A DNA stretch of 47,640 nucleotides from Bacillus sp. AFS037270 (GTDB taxonomy: Bacteria; Bacillota; Bacilli; Bacillales_B; DSM-18226): assembly GCF_002585305.1 (NCBI RefSeq), contig NZ_NUNF01000023.1, positions 65,670 through 113,309 of the forward strand. The letters are read 5' to 3'. A program made the position numbers and the translations under genes. How positions within the stretch are numbered: position 1 is the stretch's first letter; each line of letters opens with the position of its first letter. The notes beneath the pieces were generated by a model that saw only the letters and a list, made by a program, of their open reading frames with translations, had not been told where the DNA came from and did no database searches. Shown here piece by piece: positions 7,711-16,310 of this stretch.

Positions 7711-8262
7711 CTAAATATGCACAGACTTCCATTCCCGCGCCAGCATGCTATAAATAATAAGGTCATGAAAATGACCGTTTAAATGTTCTCCATCACGAAC
7801 TGTCCCTTCCCTGACAAATCGCAGCCGCTCTGGAATGGCACGGCTTTTTATATTATTTACTCCGCAGCGAATTTCAATCCGGTTTATACCTAATTGGAAA
7901 AAGCAATAATTCAGCAGGGCTTTAACGGACCTTGTGATAATCCCATGACCTTCCGCTTTCTTAGCTAAATAATAACCAATACTCGCCATGCTGTTATACC
8001 AATCAATTTGGTGCAAACCCAAGGAGCCGACAAGCTCCCCCCGGTAAAGAATCCCTACATTAAGGCCGCTGTTTTCAGCAAATTGATTAAGCCATACCGG
8101 GATTATGGTTTCTATCTGATAGGGGGAGGCCATACTATCCACCCATGGCATCCATTCCCGTAAATGTTCACGATTCTCCTCAATAAGTTTGAAAAGTGTT
8201 AAGGCGTGATGCCGTTGAAACAATTGTAACTCAATCTCATGATCAACTTTTAATGTAAACAT
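7711..8262 (-). CDS. GNAT N-acetyltransferase, RimJ/RimL type (YdaF-like)
   Basis: A 183-residue protein with the RimJ/RimL layout: N-terminal ligand segment ending in EHLREWMPWVD, a central GELVGSLGLHQIDWYNSMASIGYYLA strand region (read in two halves), then a KAEGHGIITRSVKALLNYCF acetyl-CoA binding helix and a NRIEIRCGVNNIKSRAIPERL block. It should acetylate amino groups of a protein or small molecule using acetyl-CoA. The acceptor cannot be deduced. AGGAGA precedes the ATG. It is a single-gene unit. Confidence 0.85.
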   Translation of the reverse strand: MFTLKVDHEIELQLFQRHHALTLFKLIEENREHLREWMPWVDSMASPYQIETIIPVWLNQFAENSGLNVGILYRGELVGSLGLHQIDWYNSMASIGYYLAKKAEGHGIITRSVKALLNYCFFQLGINRIEIRCGVNNIKSRAIPERLRFVREGTVRDGEHLNGHFHDLIIYSMLAREWKSVHI

Positions 8263-8333
8263 AGGCCTATTCTCCTGATGATGATTTTTGGTACATCATA
8301 TGCGTGGGCACCGGAATGGGAGATGAATTTAAA

Positions 8334-8368
8334 AAGAAAAAAATCCCTGCTTATTTGAAAGTGGGATT
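8334..8368 (-). terminator. Intrinsic terminator of the histidine kinase gene
   Basis: AATCCC/GGGATT stem with a long 15-nt loop, followed by TTTTTTTCTTTTT on the minus strand, 10 bases after the stop. Confidence 0.65.
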
Positions 8369-8377
8369 CGATGTTCT

Positions 8378-9532
8378 CTATAGATTAATTTCCTGCTCAT
8401 CACTTTGGTCCAAAGCAACTGGCAAGTAAATGGAAAACGTTGTTTTATCTTGTGAAGAGTCGCAGGTTAATTTTCCTTTATGTTTTTCAATAATTTCTTT
8501 ACAGACAAACAAGCCGAGGCCAGTCCCCAGTTTTTTTGTAGTGAAAAACGGTTCGAAAATGGTTTTATGCAACTCAGTTGGAATGACGGGCCCATTGTTT
8601 GAAATACTAATTTTTATCGTTGTATTGTCTTCTAATAAACTGTTTATCTCAATGGTCGGATTTGCGACCTCGTGGTGATTCAGAACATCAATGGCATTAA
8701 AAATGATATTAATAAAGACCTGCCTGATTTCATCTGCATAGCCATTCAATGTAAAGTCGCCGTCTAAATGATTTTGAATTTTAACTTTACCGTCCAAAAT
8801 ACTAGGATAGAGGAAGTTTAAAACCTCATCAATTAAGTGGTTTAATTTGAAAAATACCTTTTCCTTACCAATAAGCTCTTTTTTCGAAAGTAACAAAAAC
8901 TGGGAGATACGAAAATTAAGCTGGTCCAATTCACTTGAAATGATATCTAAATATCTCATATTTGGATAATCGGCTTTCAGTAATTGAATAAATCCTTGAA
9001 CAGATGTAAGTGGGTTTCTAAATTCATGAATAAAGCTTGAAGTCATTTGGCCGAGAAGTGTTAAGCGATCCTGGTGGGTTGAATCAATAAACATCGTCTT
9101 TTCTTCAATAATTTTATTCTTCGCTTCAGAGTAATGGGATACGGCAAAATATAAAAATTTATCAAAACAAAAGTTAACATCATTAATAGATTTTTGTAAT
9201 TCGGACCATGTCAGTCCAGTCTTACTTAAATAGCTATATAAAATTGTCCTCCCGATATTGACATTGTATACAAAATCACCAATGTTAATGTCGGCCATAA
9301 CCCGTTCCTTTGATATGGCAATGGCGATCTTTTCGATAATCGTTAATAATTCTTCCTTAGATATGGTATGCATCGTTAGAATAACATCTAATAGGGCTTC
9401 CCCATTTTCACGTATTTTACCTTTAAAGGGATCACCATGACATATCATGATTGCATTTTCCCATTCTTGTACTAATTGCTTTTTGTTATGAGCAAAAAAG
9501 GCGATTAAATCCGTTTGTTCTCCCGTAAACAT
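8378..9532 (-). CDS. Soluble sensor histidine kinase, sporulation-kinase type
   Basis: A 384-residue kinase without membrane segments. Residues 1-150 form a helical input domain that I cannot assign. The HisKA block SSFIHEFRNPLTSVQGF carries the phospho-accepting His169. The ATPase region has the N-box (FINIIFNAIDVL), the G1 box (NNGP), an F-box region (FEPFFTTK) and the G2 box (GTGLGLFVCKEI). The HEFRNPLT box and absence of a nearby response regulator match Bacillus phosphorelay kinases (KinA-KinE), which phosphorylate Spo0F. That link is inferred. A GGGGGA SD precedes the ATG. The unit is monocistronic and divergent from thiT. Confidence 0.8.
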   Translation of the reverse strand: MFTGEQTDLIAFFAHNKKQLVQEWENAIMICHGDPFKGKIRENGEALLDVILTMHTISKEELLTIIEKIAIAISKERVMADINIGDFVYNVNIGRTILYSYLSKTGLTWSELQKSINDVNFCFDKFLYFAVSHYSEAKNKIIEEKTMFIDSTHQDRLTLLGQMTSSFIHEFRNPLTSVQGFIQLLKADYPNMRYLDIISSELDQLNFRISQFLLLSKKELIGKEKVFFKLNHLIDEVLNFLYPSILDGKVKIQNHLDGDFTLNGYADEIRQVFINIIFNAIDVLNHHEVANPTIEINSLLEDNTTIKISISNNGPVIPTELHKTIFEPFFTTKKLGTGLGLFVCKEIIEKHKGKLTCDSSQDKTTFSIYLPVALDQSDEQEINL

Positions 9533-9696
9533 GTTGTTTCCCCCTATTGGTTTTAACCAAACTGATTACCATGATAATTCGCTGAAGAATGAAAAAATCC
9601 TTTATGAAATTTAAGGAAAAAATTTTTATCCAGTGAAATGTTATTAATTATCCATAATTTATAATGTCGCATATAACATTCTCTATAACAAATATC

Positions 9697-9725
9697 TTGT
9701 TTAATTAGTGGTAGAGTAGTATATT
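9697..9725 (+). promoter_or_regulatory. Sigma-A promoter of thiT
   Basis: TTGTTT, 17 nt, TATATT, ending about 25 bp before the TPP riboswitch. Confidence 0.65.
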
Positions 9726-9750
9726 TTCTATGGATACAATTGAATACTTT

Positions 9751-9842
9751 CCACAGGGGGAGCTGCTTTCTGGGCGGCTGAGAGTGAACGTTAGCGTTCT
9801 GACCCTATGAACCTGTTAGGTAACACTAGCGTAGGGATGTGG
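9751..9842 (+). promoter_or_regulatory. TPP (THI-box) riboswitch
   Basis: The conserved TPP aptamer elements are all present: closing helix CCACA/TGTGG, GGGGG, CGGCTGAGA, a variable P3 hairpin (GAACGTTAGCGTTC), ACCCTATGAACCTG, TTAGGTAACACTAGCG and TAGGGA. It precedes an intrinsic terminator and the thiamine transporter gene, so thiamine pyrophosphate binding should favour termination. Confidence 0.97.
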
Positions 9843-9855
9843 TTTGCTTAAATAC

Positions 9856-9896
9856 AAAGCAATTCAGACATTCCAAGTTCTGAATTGCTTTTTTTC
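9856..9896 (+). terminator. Riboswitch-controlled terminator before thiT
   Basis: AAGCAATTCAGA / TCTGAATTGCTT, a 12-bp stem followed by seven T, between the TPP aptamer and thiT. Confidence 0.9.
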
Positions 9897-9973
9897 TTCC
9901 ACATTGTTATGGCAACATATAGTCTTTCGGAAGAGATCAAGCGGGTCTAATTATATATAGGGGGAAATGTTTA

Positions 9974-10564
9974 GTGAATCAAACAAGAAATAATACTTTA
10001 TTTATTGCAGAAGTTGCTGTATTTACTGCACTTGCTTATTTATTAGATTTTGTCGCGGGAATTGTTTCTTTAAGAATTTGGCCACAGGGTGGTTCCATCT
10101 CCATTGCGATGGTGCCGATATTCCTCATTGCCTATCGCTGGGGGATAAAGGGTGGACTTTTAACAGGCTTTTTATTAGGTTTCCTTCAGTTTATTCTAGG
10201 GTTTTCCCAAGTTTATACGATTGTACAAGGGATTATTGATTACTTTATTGCTTTTACAGTTGTTGGTTCCGCAGGAATTTTTGCATCTGCTATTAAAAAA
10301 GCAATCAATGAACAGAACAATGGTAAATGGATGGCTTATGTAATTAGTGGGGCATTTTTGGGAAGTGCGCTAAGATATATTTGTCATGTGATTTCTGGGA
10401 TTGCCTTTTTCGGCGAGTATGCTCCAAAAGGCCAGCCGGTAGCTATCTACTCTCTACTATATAATGGAACCTATATGCTGCCTAATTTCATTATTAGTGC
10501 AATCATTTCTATTGTACTAATTAGTGCCCTTCCAAAGAAAATGATTTTACAAAAAAGACTATAA
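9974..10564 (+). CDS. thiT: Thiamine ECF transporter substrate-binding subunit ThiT
   Basis: A 196-residue membrane protein with about six hydrophobic segments. ALAYLLDFVAGIVSLRIWPQ and GGSISIAMVPIFLIAYRWG contain the GGSIS region typical of ThiT/YuaJ. It is the thiamine-specific S component that works with the shared ECF energising module, which is not in this window. Start is GTG with GGGGAAATG-like sequence upstream. Control by the upstream TPP riboswitch independently supports the function. It ends at its own terminator. Confidence 0.93.
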   Translation: MNQTRNNTLFIAEVAVFTALAYLLDFVAGIVSLRIWPQGGSISIAMVPIFLIAYRWGIKGGLLTGFLLGFLQFILGFSQVYTIVQGIIDYFIAFTVVGSAGIFASAIKKAINEQNNGKWMAYVISGAFLGSALRYICHVISGIAFFGEYAPKGQPVAIYSLLYNGTYMLPNFIISAIISIVLISALPKKMILQKRL

Positions 10565-10570
10565 TAAATA

Positions 10571-10607
10571 GGAAAAAAGGAAAGGATTAGTTCTTTTCCT
10601 TTTTTTG
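10571..10607 (+). terminator. Intrinsic terminator of thiT
   Basis: AAAAAGGAAAG / CTTTTCCTTTTT stem-loop followed by a run of T residues. Confidence 0.8.
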
Positions 10608-10668
10608 TATGGATATAGATGTCCTTCCAGAAAATATTTTCGAACTTTTGTCAAATTTATTATGCTTA

Positions 10669-10716
10669 TTAACTCAAAAAAGTGTTAAAATACAATTAGA
10701 AAGATAATCATTCTCA
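10669..10716 (+). promoter_or_regulatory. feoAB promoter region with Fur box
   Basis: AGATAAT-C-ATTCTCA at 10702-10716 matches the 7-1-7 Fur site (TGATAAT-N-ATTATCA) at 12 of 14 positions. It lies just downstream of a possible promoter, TTAACT, 16 nt, TACAAT (10669-10696), so Fur with iron would block the start region. The Fur box is the firmer of the two calls. Confidence 0.65.
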
Positions 10717-10740
10717 ATTAACATAGATAGGGTGATATAC

Positions 10741-10965
10741 ATGTTTGGTTCTTTAAAAACAGGAGATAAAGGAAAAATAATTGATCTATCTCATGTTGGT
10801 CACCTCGTTCAAAGGCGCTTACTTGATTTAGGAATTACGGAAGGATCTGAAGTCTGTGTAAAATGTGTGATGCCATTTGGCGGCCCAATTATGATCGAAT
10901 CCTGCGGTCAATGTGTTGGGATTCGCCGAAAAGAAGCCGTTCAGATTGAAGTGGAGAGAATATAA
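10741..10965 (+). CDS. feoA: Ferrous iron transport protein FeoA
   Basis: A 74-residue SH3-like FeoA domain: LKTGDKGKIIDLSH, RRLLDLGITEGSEV and a C-terminal strand VGIRRKEAVQIEVERI. It is a small cytoplasmic regulator that contacts FeoB. I place the start at ATG 10741, with GGGTGAT in front; a GTG nine bases upstream is in frame but overlaps that SD. The stop codon overlaps the feoB start (TAATG), showing translational coupling. Confidence 0.93.
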   Translation: MFGSLKTGDKGKIIDLSHVGHLVQRRLLDLGITEGSEVCVKCVMPFGGPIMIESCGQCVGIRRKEAVQIEVERI

Positions 10966-12968
10966 TGGAAATCGCTCTTATTGGAAACCCGAATACTGGA
11001 AAAACTTCATTGTTTAATAATTTAACAGGTTCCTATGAGTATGTTGGCAACTGGAGCGGTGTAACCGTTGAAAAAAAAGTCGGAGTTTTCAAGAATAATA
11101 TTGGACAATTAATAGATTTACCGGGAGTATACACTCTTAATCCTTTATCAAAGGATGAGGGGGTTGTAACTTCGTTCTTTTTAACTGAATCAGTTGACCG
11201 GTTATTAAATATTTTAGACGCATCACAATTAGAACGTAATTTACATTTAACACTTCAATTATTGGAGTTTGAGAAGCCTGCACTTATAGGTTTAAATATG
11301 ATCGATGTTGCCAATAAACGCGGCATTCATGTTGATGCTCCGAAGTTGGCCAAAGTTCTAGGCGTTCCGGTTGTGCCTGTCGTGGCTCGGAGTGGAAAAG
11401 GGTGTGACAAGCTTGTAGATGTAATCTCTACAAAATCCATCCAGCCTGCCAATAAGCACCTAGTCTATTATGGCAAAGAGGTAGAAGAGGCGATTACGGC
11501 AATTACCGGTGAAATTAGTGGGAAGACCAGCCACTCTATTCGGTTTCTTGCTATTCAATATTTTGAGGGAAATCAATATGTTCAAAACTATGTAAACAGT
11601 ATCGCCAATCCGCAAAGAATAAATGATATTGTGAGAAATTTGGAAAAAAAGCTTCAAGCACGATTGGATGGAAAGTCACTCTCCAATTTTATTTATTTAA
11701 AGCGAAAAGAAGTCATTGAAAAAATCGTTGCCGAAGTAGCAAGAAAAAGTGACTCGGTAATTCCATTGTCTGAAAAAATTGATAGCATTGTAACGAATCG
11801 CTTTCTTGGGATGCCAATCTTTTTGCTGCTCATGTATTTCATGTTTATGCTGACATTTGATTGGCTGGGCACGCCTTTATCAAATGTGCTCGATGCCTTA
11901 TTAACGGGACCTGTCACGTCCGGGTTTGAGGCGGTCATAAGTTCTATTCATGCTTCAAATTTTATTCATGACTTAATTATTGAAGGGTTAGTAGCTGGGG
12001 TTGGCGGCGTACTTGTGTTTGTACCGCAAATCTTTATCCTGTTCTTCTTTATTTCCTTATTAGAAGACTCTGGTTACATGGCGCGCGTAGCCCTTGTAAT
12101 GGACCGTATAATGGAATCAGTAGGATTAAATGGCAAAGCTTTTATCCCAATGATGATTGGATTTGGCTGTAATGTTCCTGGGATTATGGCGGCTAGAACG
12201 ATTGAAACTCCTCGGGAGAGACTATTAACTATACTATTAACACCATTAATGTCATGCTCAGCCCGGTTACCGGTATACGCCTTATTTGTAGGAGCCTTTT
12301 TTGCAGGCCATAAGGCATTCGTTGTTCTTAGCCTATACGTGTTGGGAATTGTAGTAGCATTGACGTTAGCCAAAGTATTTTCTAAAACTCTACTAAAATC
12401 TGAAACATCTTTATTTGTTATTGAACTTCCTCCATACCGACTTCCACAGTTTCAATCATTATGGAGAAGTACTTGGGATAAAGGGAAAGGATTTGTTAGA
12501 AAGGCGGGAACATTTATTTTTGCCGGTTCCGTCTTTATCTGGCTATTATCTTATGCTGGTCCTAATGGTCTGAAGGTTGATATGGACCATAGCTATTTAG
12601 CTGCTGTTGGTAATATAATTGCACCTATTTTTGATCCGATTGGCTTTGGAACCTGGCAGGCATCTGCTTCGTTAATAACAGGTTTTCTGGCTAAAGAAGC
12701 GATCATTTCAACCATGAATATTATTTACTTCGTTCCAAATGATGCAAGCCTGCAAGGGTTATTGGCTAATTACTATACTCCGCTGGCAGCCTATAGCTTT
12801 ATGGTCTTTATCCTATTGTATATTCCTTGTTTGGCAACGACGGCAACCATTTATAAGGAAACCGGTTCTAAGAAATGGACTGCTTTTTCAATGATTTATG
12901 CTTTCGTTATTGCTTATATATTATCCTTGGTCATTTACCAAGGAGGAAAACTATTTGGATTGATGTAA
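10965..12968 (+). CDS. feoB: Ferrous iron transporter FeoB
   Basis: A 667-residue protein with an N-terminal GTPase domain: G1 GNPNTGKTS at 7-15, G3 DLPG, and G4-like NMID. A helical insulator region follows. The membrane part has the Gate motifs: GVLVFVPQIFILFFFISLLEDSGYMAR, IGFGCNVPGIMAART and MSCSARLPVYALF (each longer block read in parts). It imports Fe2+ across the cytoplasmic membrane. It is the second gene of the operon after feoA and is followed 21 bp later by a small Cys-rich membrane protein. Fur control is expected from the upstream site. Confidence 0.96.
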   Translation: MEIALIGNPNTGKTSLFNNLTGSYEYVGNWSGVTVEKKVGVFKNNIGQLIDLPGVYTLNPLSKDEGVVTSFFLTESVDRLLNILDASQLERNLHLTLQLLEFEKPALIGLNMIDVANKRGIHVDAPKLAKVLGVPVVPVVARSGKGCDKLVDVISTKSIQPANKHLVYYGKEVEEAITAITGEISGKTSHSIRFLAIQYFEGNQYVQNYVNSIANPQRINDIVRNLEKKLQARLDGKSLSNFIYLKRKEVIEKIVAEVARKSDSVIPLSEKIDSIVTNRFLGMPIFLLLMYFMFMLTFDWLGTPLSNVLDALLTGPVTSGFEAVISSIHASNFIHDLIIEGLVAGVGGVLVFVPQIFILFFFISLLEDSGYMARVALVMDRIMESVGLNGKAFIPMMIGFGCNVPGIMAARTIETPRERLLTILLTPLMSCSARLPVYALFVGAFFAGHKAFVVLSLYVLGIVVALTLAKVFSKTLLKSETSLFVIELPPYRLPQFQSLWRSTWDKGKGFVRKAGTFIFAGSVFIWLLSYAGPNGLKVDMDHSYLAAVGNIIAPIFDPIGFGTWQASASLITGFLAKEAIISTMNIIYFVPNDASLQGLLANYYTPLAAYSFMVFILLYIPCLATTATIYKETGSKKWTAFSMIYAFVIAYILSLVIYQGGKLFGLM

Positions 12969-12989
12969 AATCTTGAAGGGGTGGACCTA

Positions 12990-13145
12990 ATGATTGCGAG
13001 TATAATAATCGGTGTGGCTATTTTTGGATATGCTGCCTGGGCTTTAGTGAAATTCATTAATAAATCCAAAAAGGGAAAATGCGCCGCCTGTGATTTGAAA
13101 AATTCATGTTCCAGTCAGTGCGGTATCCCCCCACGAAATGCGTAA
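12990..13145 (+). CDS. FeoB-associated Cys-rich membrane protein
   Basis: A 51-residue protein: an N-terminal hydrophobic segment (MIASIIIGVAIFGYAAWAL), a Lys-rich stretch KFINKSKKGK, then CAACDLKNSCSSQC with four Cys in 14 residues. This layout matches the small FeoB-associated Cys-rich protein family usually found after feoB. It may bind iron or assist FeoB at the membrane; its exact action is not established. A GAAGGGG SD lies about 10 bases before the ATG. It is the third gene of the feo operon. Confidence 0.85.
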   Translation: MIASIIIGVAIFGYAAWALVKFINKSKKGKCAACDLKNSCSSQCGIPPRNA

Positions 13146-13204
13146 GCGCCCTGGTCAGCGGCGTATAGCCTGGGGTTAGATAAATTTCAAAGTTTAAGTA
13201 CTTA

Positions 13205-13237
13205 AACTGCTATAGTGAAATATAGCAGTTTTTTTTC
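13205..13237 (+). terminator. Terminator of the feo operon
   Basis: AACTGCTATA / TATAGCAGTT, a 10-bp stem with a 6-nt loop, followed by T residues. A perfect 18-bp palindrome (AGTTTAAGTACTTAAACT, 13191-13208) directly precedes and overlaps it. Confidence 0.9.
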
Positions 13238-13305
13238 TTGAAATTTGAATAGTCCTATAAAGTTGTGTAAAATTACACTAGAAGAAATTGAAGGAAGGGC
13301 TTACT

Positions 13306-13761
13306 GTGACCAGGGATGAAATTATTATGCAGGTTTCTGAGAAGCTTCGGCTGATTAGGACAGAAGCAGGTTATACCCAGGATAAAATGGCTGATATTAT
13401 CGGTATTTCGAAGAAAACCCTTGTACAAATTGAAAAAGGGAGGGTTCTAGCTGGCTGGTCGACAGTTGTTTCCATTTGTGCCCTTTTTCGAGAAACGGAA
13501 ACCGTCCAATTTTTATTTGGAAATGAACCCCTTGAGGTATTAGAAACAGTTGCCCTAAACGGAATCGACCTTCGTAAAGCAAAAACCCTTGGCGGACGAG
13601 TTTGGTGGAGGGGAATTTCGAAAAAAAACGGCTTTATCCTTCAGCAAAATATATTAAGTAAGCATTTTCGGATTCTAGACGATCAAAACTATCGTATCTT
13701 TTCAAGCTTTGATGAAAAGCTTTCTAGACAACGCTTTAAAGAACTGGCAAATAGTGAATAA
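13306..13761 (+). CDS. XRE-type transcriptional regulator
   Basis: A 151-residue protein with an N-terminal HTH_3 domain (about 10-65: KLRLIRTEAGYTQDKMADIIGIS and KKTLVQIEKGR in succession). A C-terminal region of about 80 residues contains a Trp-rich turn (GGRVWWRGISKKNGF) of unknown role. GTG 13306 is chosen because GAAGGAAGGG lies 6 nt before it; a TTG 18 bases upstream would place the SD inside the gene. It is monocistronic, and its targets are unknown. Confidence 0.8.
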   Translation: MTRDEIIMQVSEKLRLIRTEAGYTQDKMADIIGISKKTLVQIEKGRVLAGWSTVVSICALFRETETVQFLFGNEPLEVLETVALNGIDLRKAKTLGGRVWWRGISKKNGFILQQNILSKHFRILDDQNYRIFSSFDEKLSRQRFKELANSE

Positions 13762-13767
13762 TAATGC

Positions 13768-13803
13768 GAAAAAAAGATGAGGCCTCGGCCCATCTTTTTT
13801 TTC
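13768..13803. terminator. Terminator after the XRE regulator
   Basis: GATG-a-GGC / GCC-CATC stem flanked by A8 and T8 runs, usable on both strands. Confidence 0.8.
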
Positions 13804-13897
13804 ATAGTGATGTTTTTTTTTCCAAATTTTTATAAAGACTAATAAATAATCGAAAAGTATTCCTGTTAAAAGATTACAGCTAAAGGATGTCCTCATA

Positions 13898-15937
13898 GTG
13901 ATATTTACAGATAAAGTAATCGGTCTTTTTAAGCAGTTGAGGAAGTGGCATTTGTTTCAAGTGATTTTGTTGTTGATATTGATTCTAGTGTTAGTCTTTT
14001 TCGGTCTTCTTTCTTATTTCTCAAAGGATGCAGATATTTCAGGATTAAAGAATGAGCTGCCACAGCCGACTGTTTTTTATGATGTAAGTGGAAAAATCGC
14101 CAGTAAGGTATCTGCTAATAAGAATGAAGGGGTTCCAATTAAGGAAGTCCCGAATTCCTTGAAGAATGCCATTATTTCGATTGAAGACCATCGATTTTAC
14201 CAGCATAATGGAGTTGATTTAATCGGAACTTCACGTGCACTGTTTCGTGACCTGAAGGCAGGAGGGATGGTTGAAGGAGGCAGTACGATTACGCAGCAAT
14301 TAACCAAAAATACGATTCTTACGTCAGAAAAGACACTGAAAAGAAAGTTACAAGAGGTATTTTTAGCCATTGCTGTTGAACATGAGTATTCTAAACAGGA
14401 AATCCTTCAAATGTACGTGAATCAAATTTACTTTGGTAATGGTGCCTATGGTGTTAAACAAGCGGCTAGCAAATACTTTGCGAAAGATGTGCAGGAATTA
14501 TCAGTAAGTGAATCTGCCCTACTTGCCGGGTTAATTAAGGCGCCATCAGCTCTAAATCCCTATAAGCATATGGAAAAGGCAACAGCAAGACGCAATCTAG
14601 TCTTATCTGAAATGAAGAAGCAAGGTTTTATCGATAATGAGCAATATCAACAGGCAAAAGCGAACAAGGTTGTCTTAATGAATAGAGGAGGCGATCCGTT
14701 TCGTGGAAAATACCCTTATTACGTTGATCAAGTATTAGATGAGGCTGTAAAGCAATATGGCTTTACACAGGATGAATTATTAACTGGCGGTTTCCAAATT
14801 TATACGGAACTTGATCCAAAAATGCAAACCGCAATGGAAACAACCTATCAAAATAGCTCCCTATTTCCTAAAAGTACGGATCGCCTTGTCCAAAGCGGCG
14901 GTGTATTACTTGACCCAAAAACAGGCGGGATCAGGGCCATTGTTGGTGGAAGAGGAAAGCATACCTTTAGAGGGTATAACCGTGCTTCCCAACTAAAGGC
15001 ACAGCCGGGCTCTTCGTTTAAGCCAATTGTTGTATATACACCAGCCCTAGAGCAAGGCTGGAAGATTACCGATATGCTAAAGGATAAACCAATGAAGTTT
15101 GGATCTTATCAGCCAAGTAATTATGACCATCAATATGCAGGTGAGGTTCCTATGTATGAAGCGGTAAAGGAATCAAAAAATGTTTCTGCTGTGTGGCTCT
15201 TAAATGAATTAGGGATTGAAAAGGGAGTTGATGCTGTTAAGCGGTTCGGGATTCCTTTGGATAAAGAGGATAATAATTTATCAATGGCTCTAGGCGGTTT
15301 GCATAAAGGGGTATCACCCTTAAATATGGCCGAGGCATTTTCTATTTTTCCTAATAAAGGAAGTCGGATTAAGGCGCATGTAATTAAAAAAATCGTTGAT
15401 TCAGAGGGGAATGCAGTCGCCGAGTGGAAAGAAAAAAAGATCAGGGTAACATCAAAAGCTGTAACCGACAATATGACGACCATGCTTCTTGGTGTAGTGG
15501 AAGAAGGAACAGGAAAAGCAGCGCAAATCCCTGGCAGGGAAACAGCGGGGAAGACAGGATCTACGCAGGTACCAATTAAAGGAATAAACGGCTTGAAGGA
15601 TCAATGGTTTGTCGGCTATACACCACAGTTAGTCGGTGCGATATGGGTCGGTTATGATAAAACAGACGCTGATCATTATATAACCCCAGCTAGTGGAACT
15701 GGTTCAGCTGTTGTCTTTCGTACAGTGATGGAAGAAGCATTAAAGGGCACCCCAAGCCAGCGTTTTAATGTCCCACATATCGCTCCATTGATAGAAAAAA
15801 GGAAAAAAGAAGAAGAGAAAAGTAATTTTCAAGAGCATTTCAACAATGAAGTCCAAAAGTGGGAAGACAGATGGAATAAACAAATCGAGAAGTGGAATAA
15901 AAAGTGGAAGAATAAAGGAAAAGGACCTATTGATTAA
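13898..15937 (+). CDS. Class A penicillin-binding protein (PbpF/PbpG-like)
   Basis: A 679-residue bifunctional peptidoglycan synthase. A short cytoplasmic tail and one membrane helix (about 19-40) precede the GT51 glycosyltransferase domain with EDHRFYQHNG (from 96) and EGGSTITQQLTKN (about 126-138). The transpeptidase domain has SSFK (nucleophile Ser372, Lys375), SKN (426-428) and KTG (552-554). The C terminus is a Lys/Glu/Trp-rich tail without extra domains, so it is shorter than PonA and of the size of the forespore PBPs PbpF and PbpG. Which orthologue it is remains open. GTG start with AAAGGATG upstream; monocistronic. Confidence 0.9.
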   Translation: MIFTDKVIGLFKQLRKWHLFQVILLLILILVLVFFGLLSYFSKDADISGLKNELPQPTVFYDVSGKIASKVSANKNEGVPIKEVPNSLKNAIISIEDHRFYQHNGVDLIGTSRALFRDLKAGGMVEGGSTITQQLTKNTILTSEKTLKRKLQEVFLAIAVEHEYSKQEILQMYVNQIYFGNGAYGVKQAASKYFAKDVQELSVSESALLAGLIKAPSALNPYKHMEKATARRNLVLSEMKKQGFIDNEQYQQAKANKVVLMNRGGDPFRGKYPYYVDQVLDEAVKQYGFTQDELLTGGFQIYTELDPKMQTAMETTYQNSSLFPKSTDRLVQSGGVLLDPKTGGIRAIVGGRGKHTFRGYNRASQLKAQPGSSFKPIVVYTPALEQGWKITDMLKDKPMKFGSYQPSNYDHQYAGEVPMYEAVKESKNVSAVWLLNELGIEKGVDAVKRFGIPLDKEDNNLSMALGGLHKGVSPLNMAEAFSIFPNKGSRIKAHVIKKIVDSEGNAVAEWKEKKIRVTSKAVTDNMTTMLLGVVEEGTGKAAQIPGRETAGKTGSTQVPIKGINGLKDQWFVGYTPQLVGAIWVGYDKTDADHYITPASGTGSAVVFRTVMEEALKGTPSQRFNVPHIAPLIEKRKKEEEKSNFQEHFNNEVQKWEDRWNKQIEKWNKKWKNKGKGPID

Positions 15938-16108
15938 CGAATTTGCCGGGAAGAGAGGGTTTTGCTTTAATGGATGTCTACCGGTCACTTCCTAAAAGCT
16001 ATATATTCAAAAAAAATTCACTTCAAAGTCACAAAGGTGTAATTTTTATCACTTGCTGCATCCTGTCTTTATGATATTTTAAAAACAAAATCAAGGGGTG
16101 GGATGTAT

Positions 16109-16192
16109 ATGTCAGAATACTCGGTTGTACTAGCGATTGGTAGTTTTTTAATTCTTTCCTATTTTATTGGATATACACTCATTAAATCTTAG
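16109..16192 (+). CDS. 27-aa single-pass membrane mini-protein
   Basis: The frame encodes MSEYSVVLAIGSFLILSYF plus IGYTLIKS: one hydrophobic helix with short polar ends. AAGGGGTGG precedes it, and a terminator follows directly at the stop, so it has the full structure of a small gene. An in-frame ATG six bases upstream is an alternative start. I do not recognise the family. Small one-helix proteins like this are common among sporulation and membrane-stress genes of Bacillus. Confidence 0.6.
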   Translation: MSEYSVVLAIGSFLILSYFIGYTLIKS

Positions 16193-16221
16193 ACTGCAGA
16201 CATGTGTCTGTAGTTTTTTTT
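16193..16221 (+). terminator. Terminator of the 27-aa gene
   Basis: ACTgCAGACA / TGTCTGtAGT-type stem followed by TTTTTTT, starting at the stop codon. Confidence 0.8.
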
Positions 16222-16310
16222 ATTTAACAAAAGAAATCATTGCGATGTTAATAAATTAGGTAACAATGGATATATATATTGAAGTAGTCGAAAATGTGAG
16301 GTGGAAGGTT

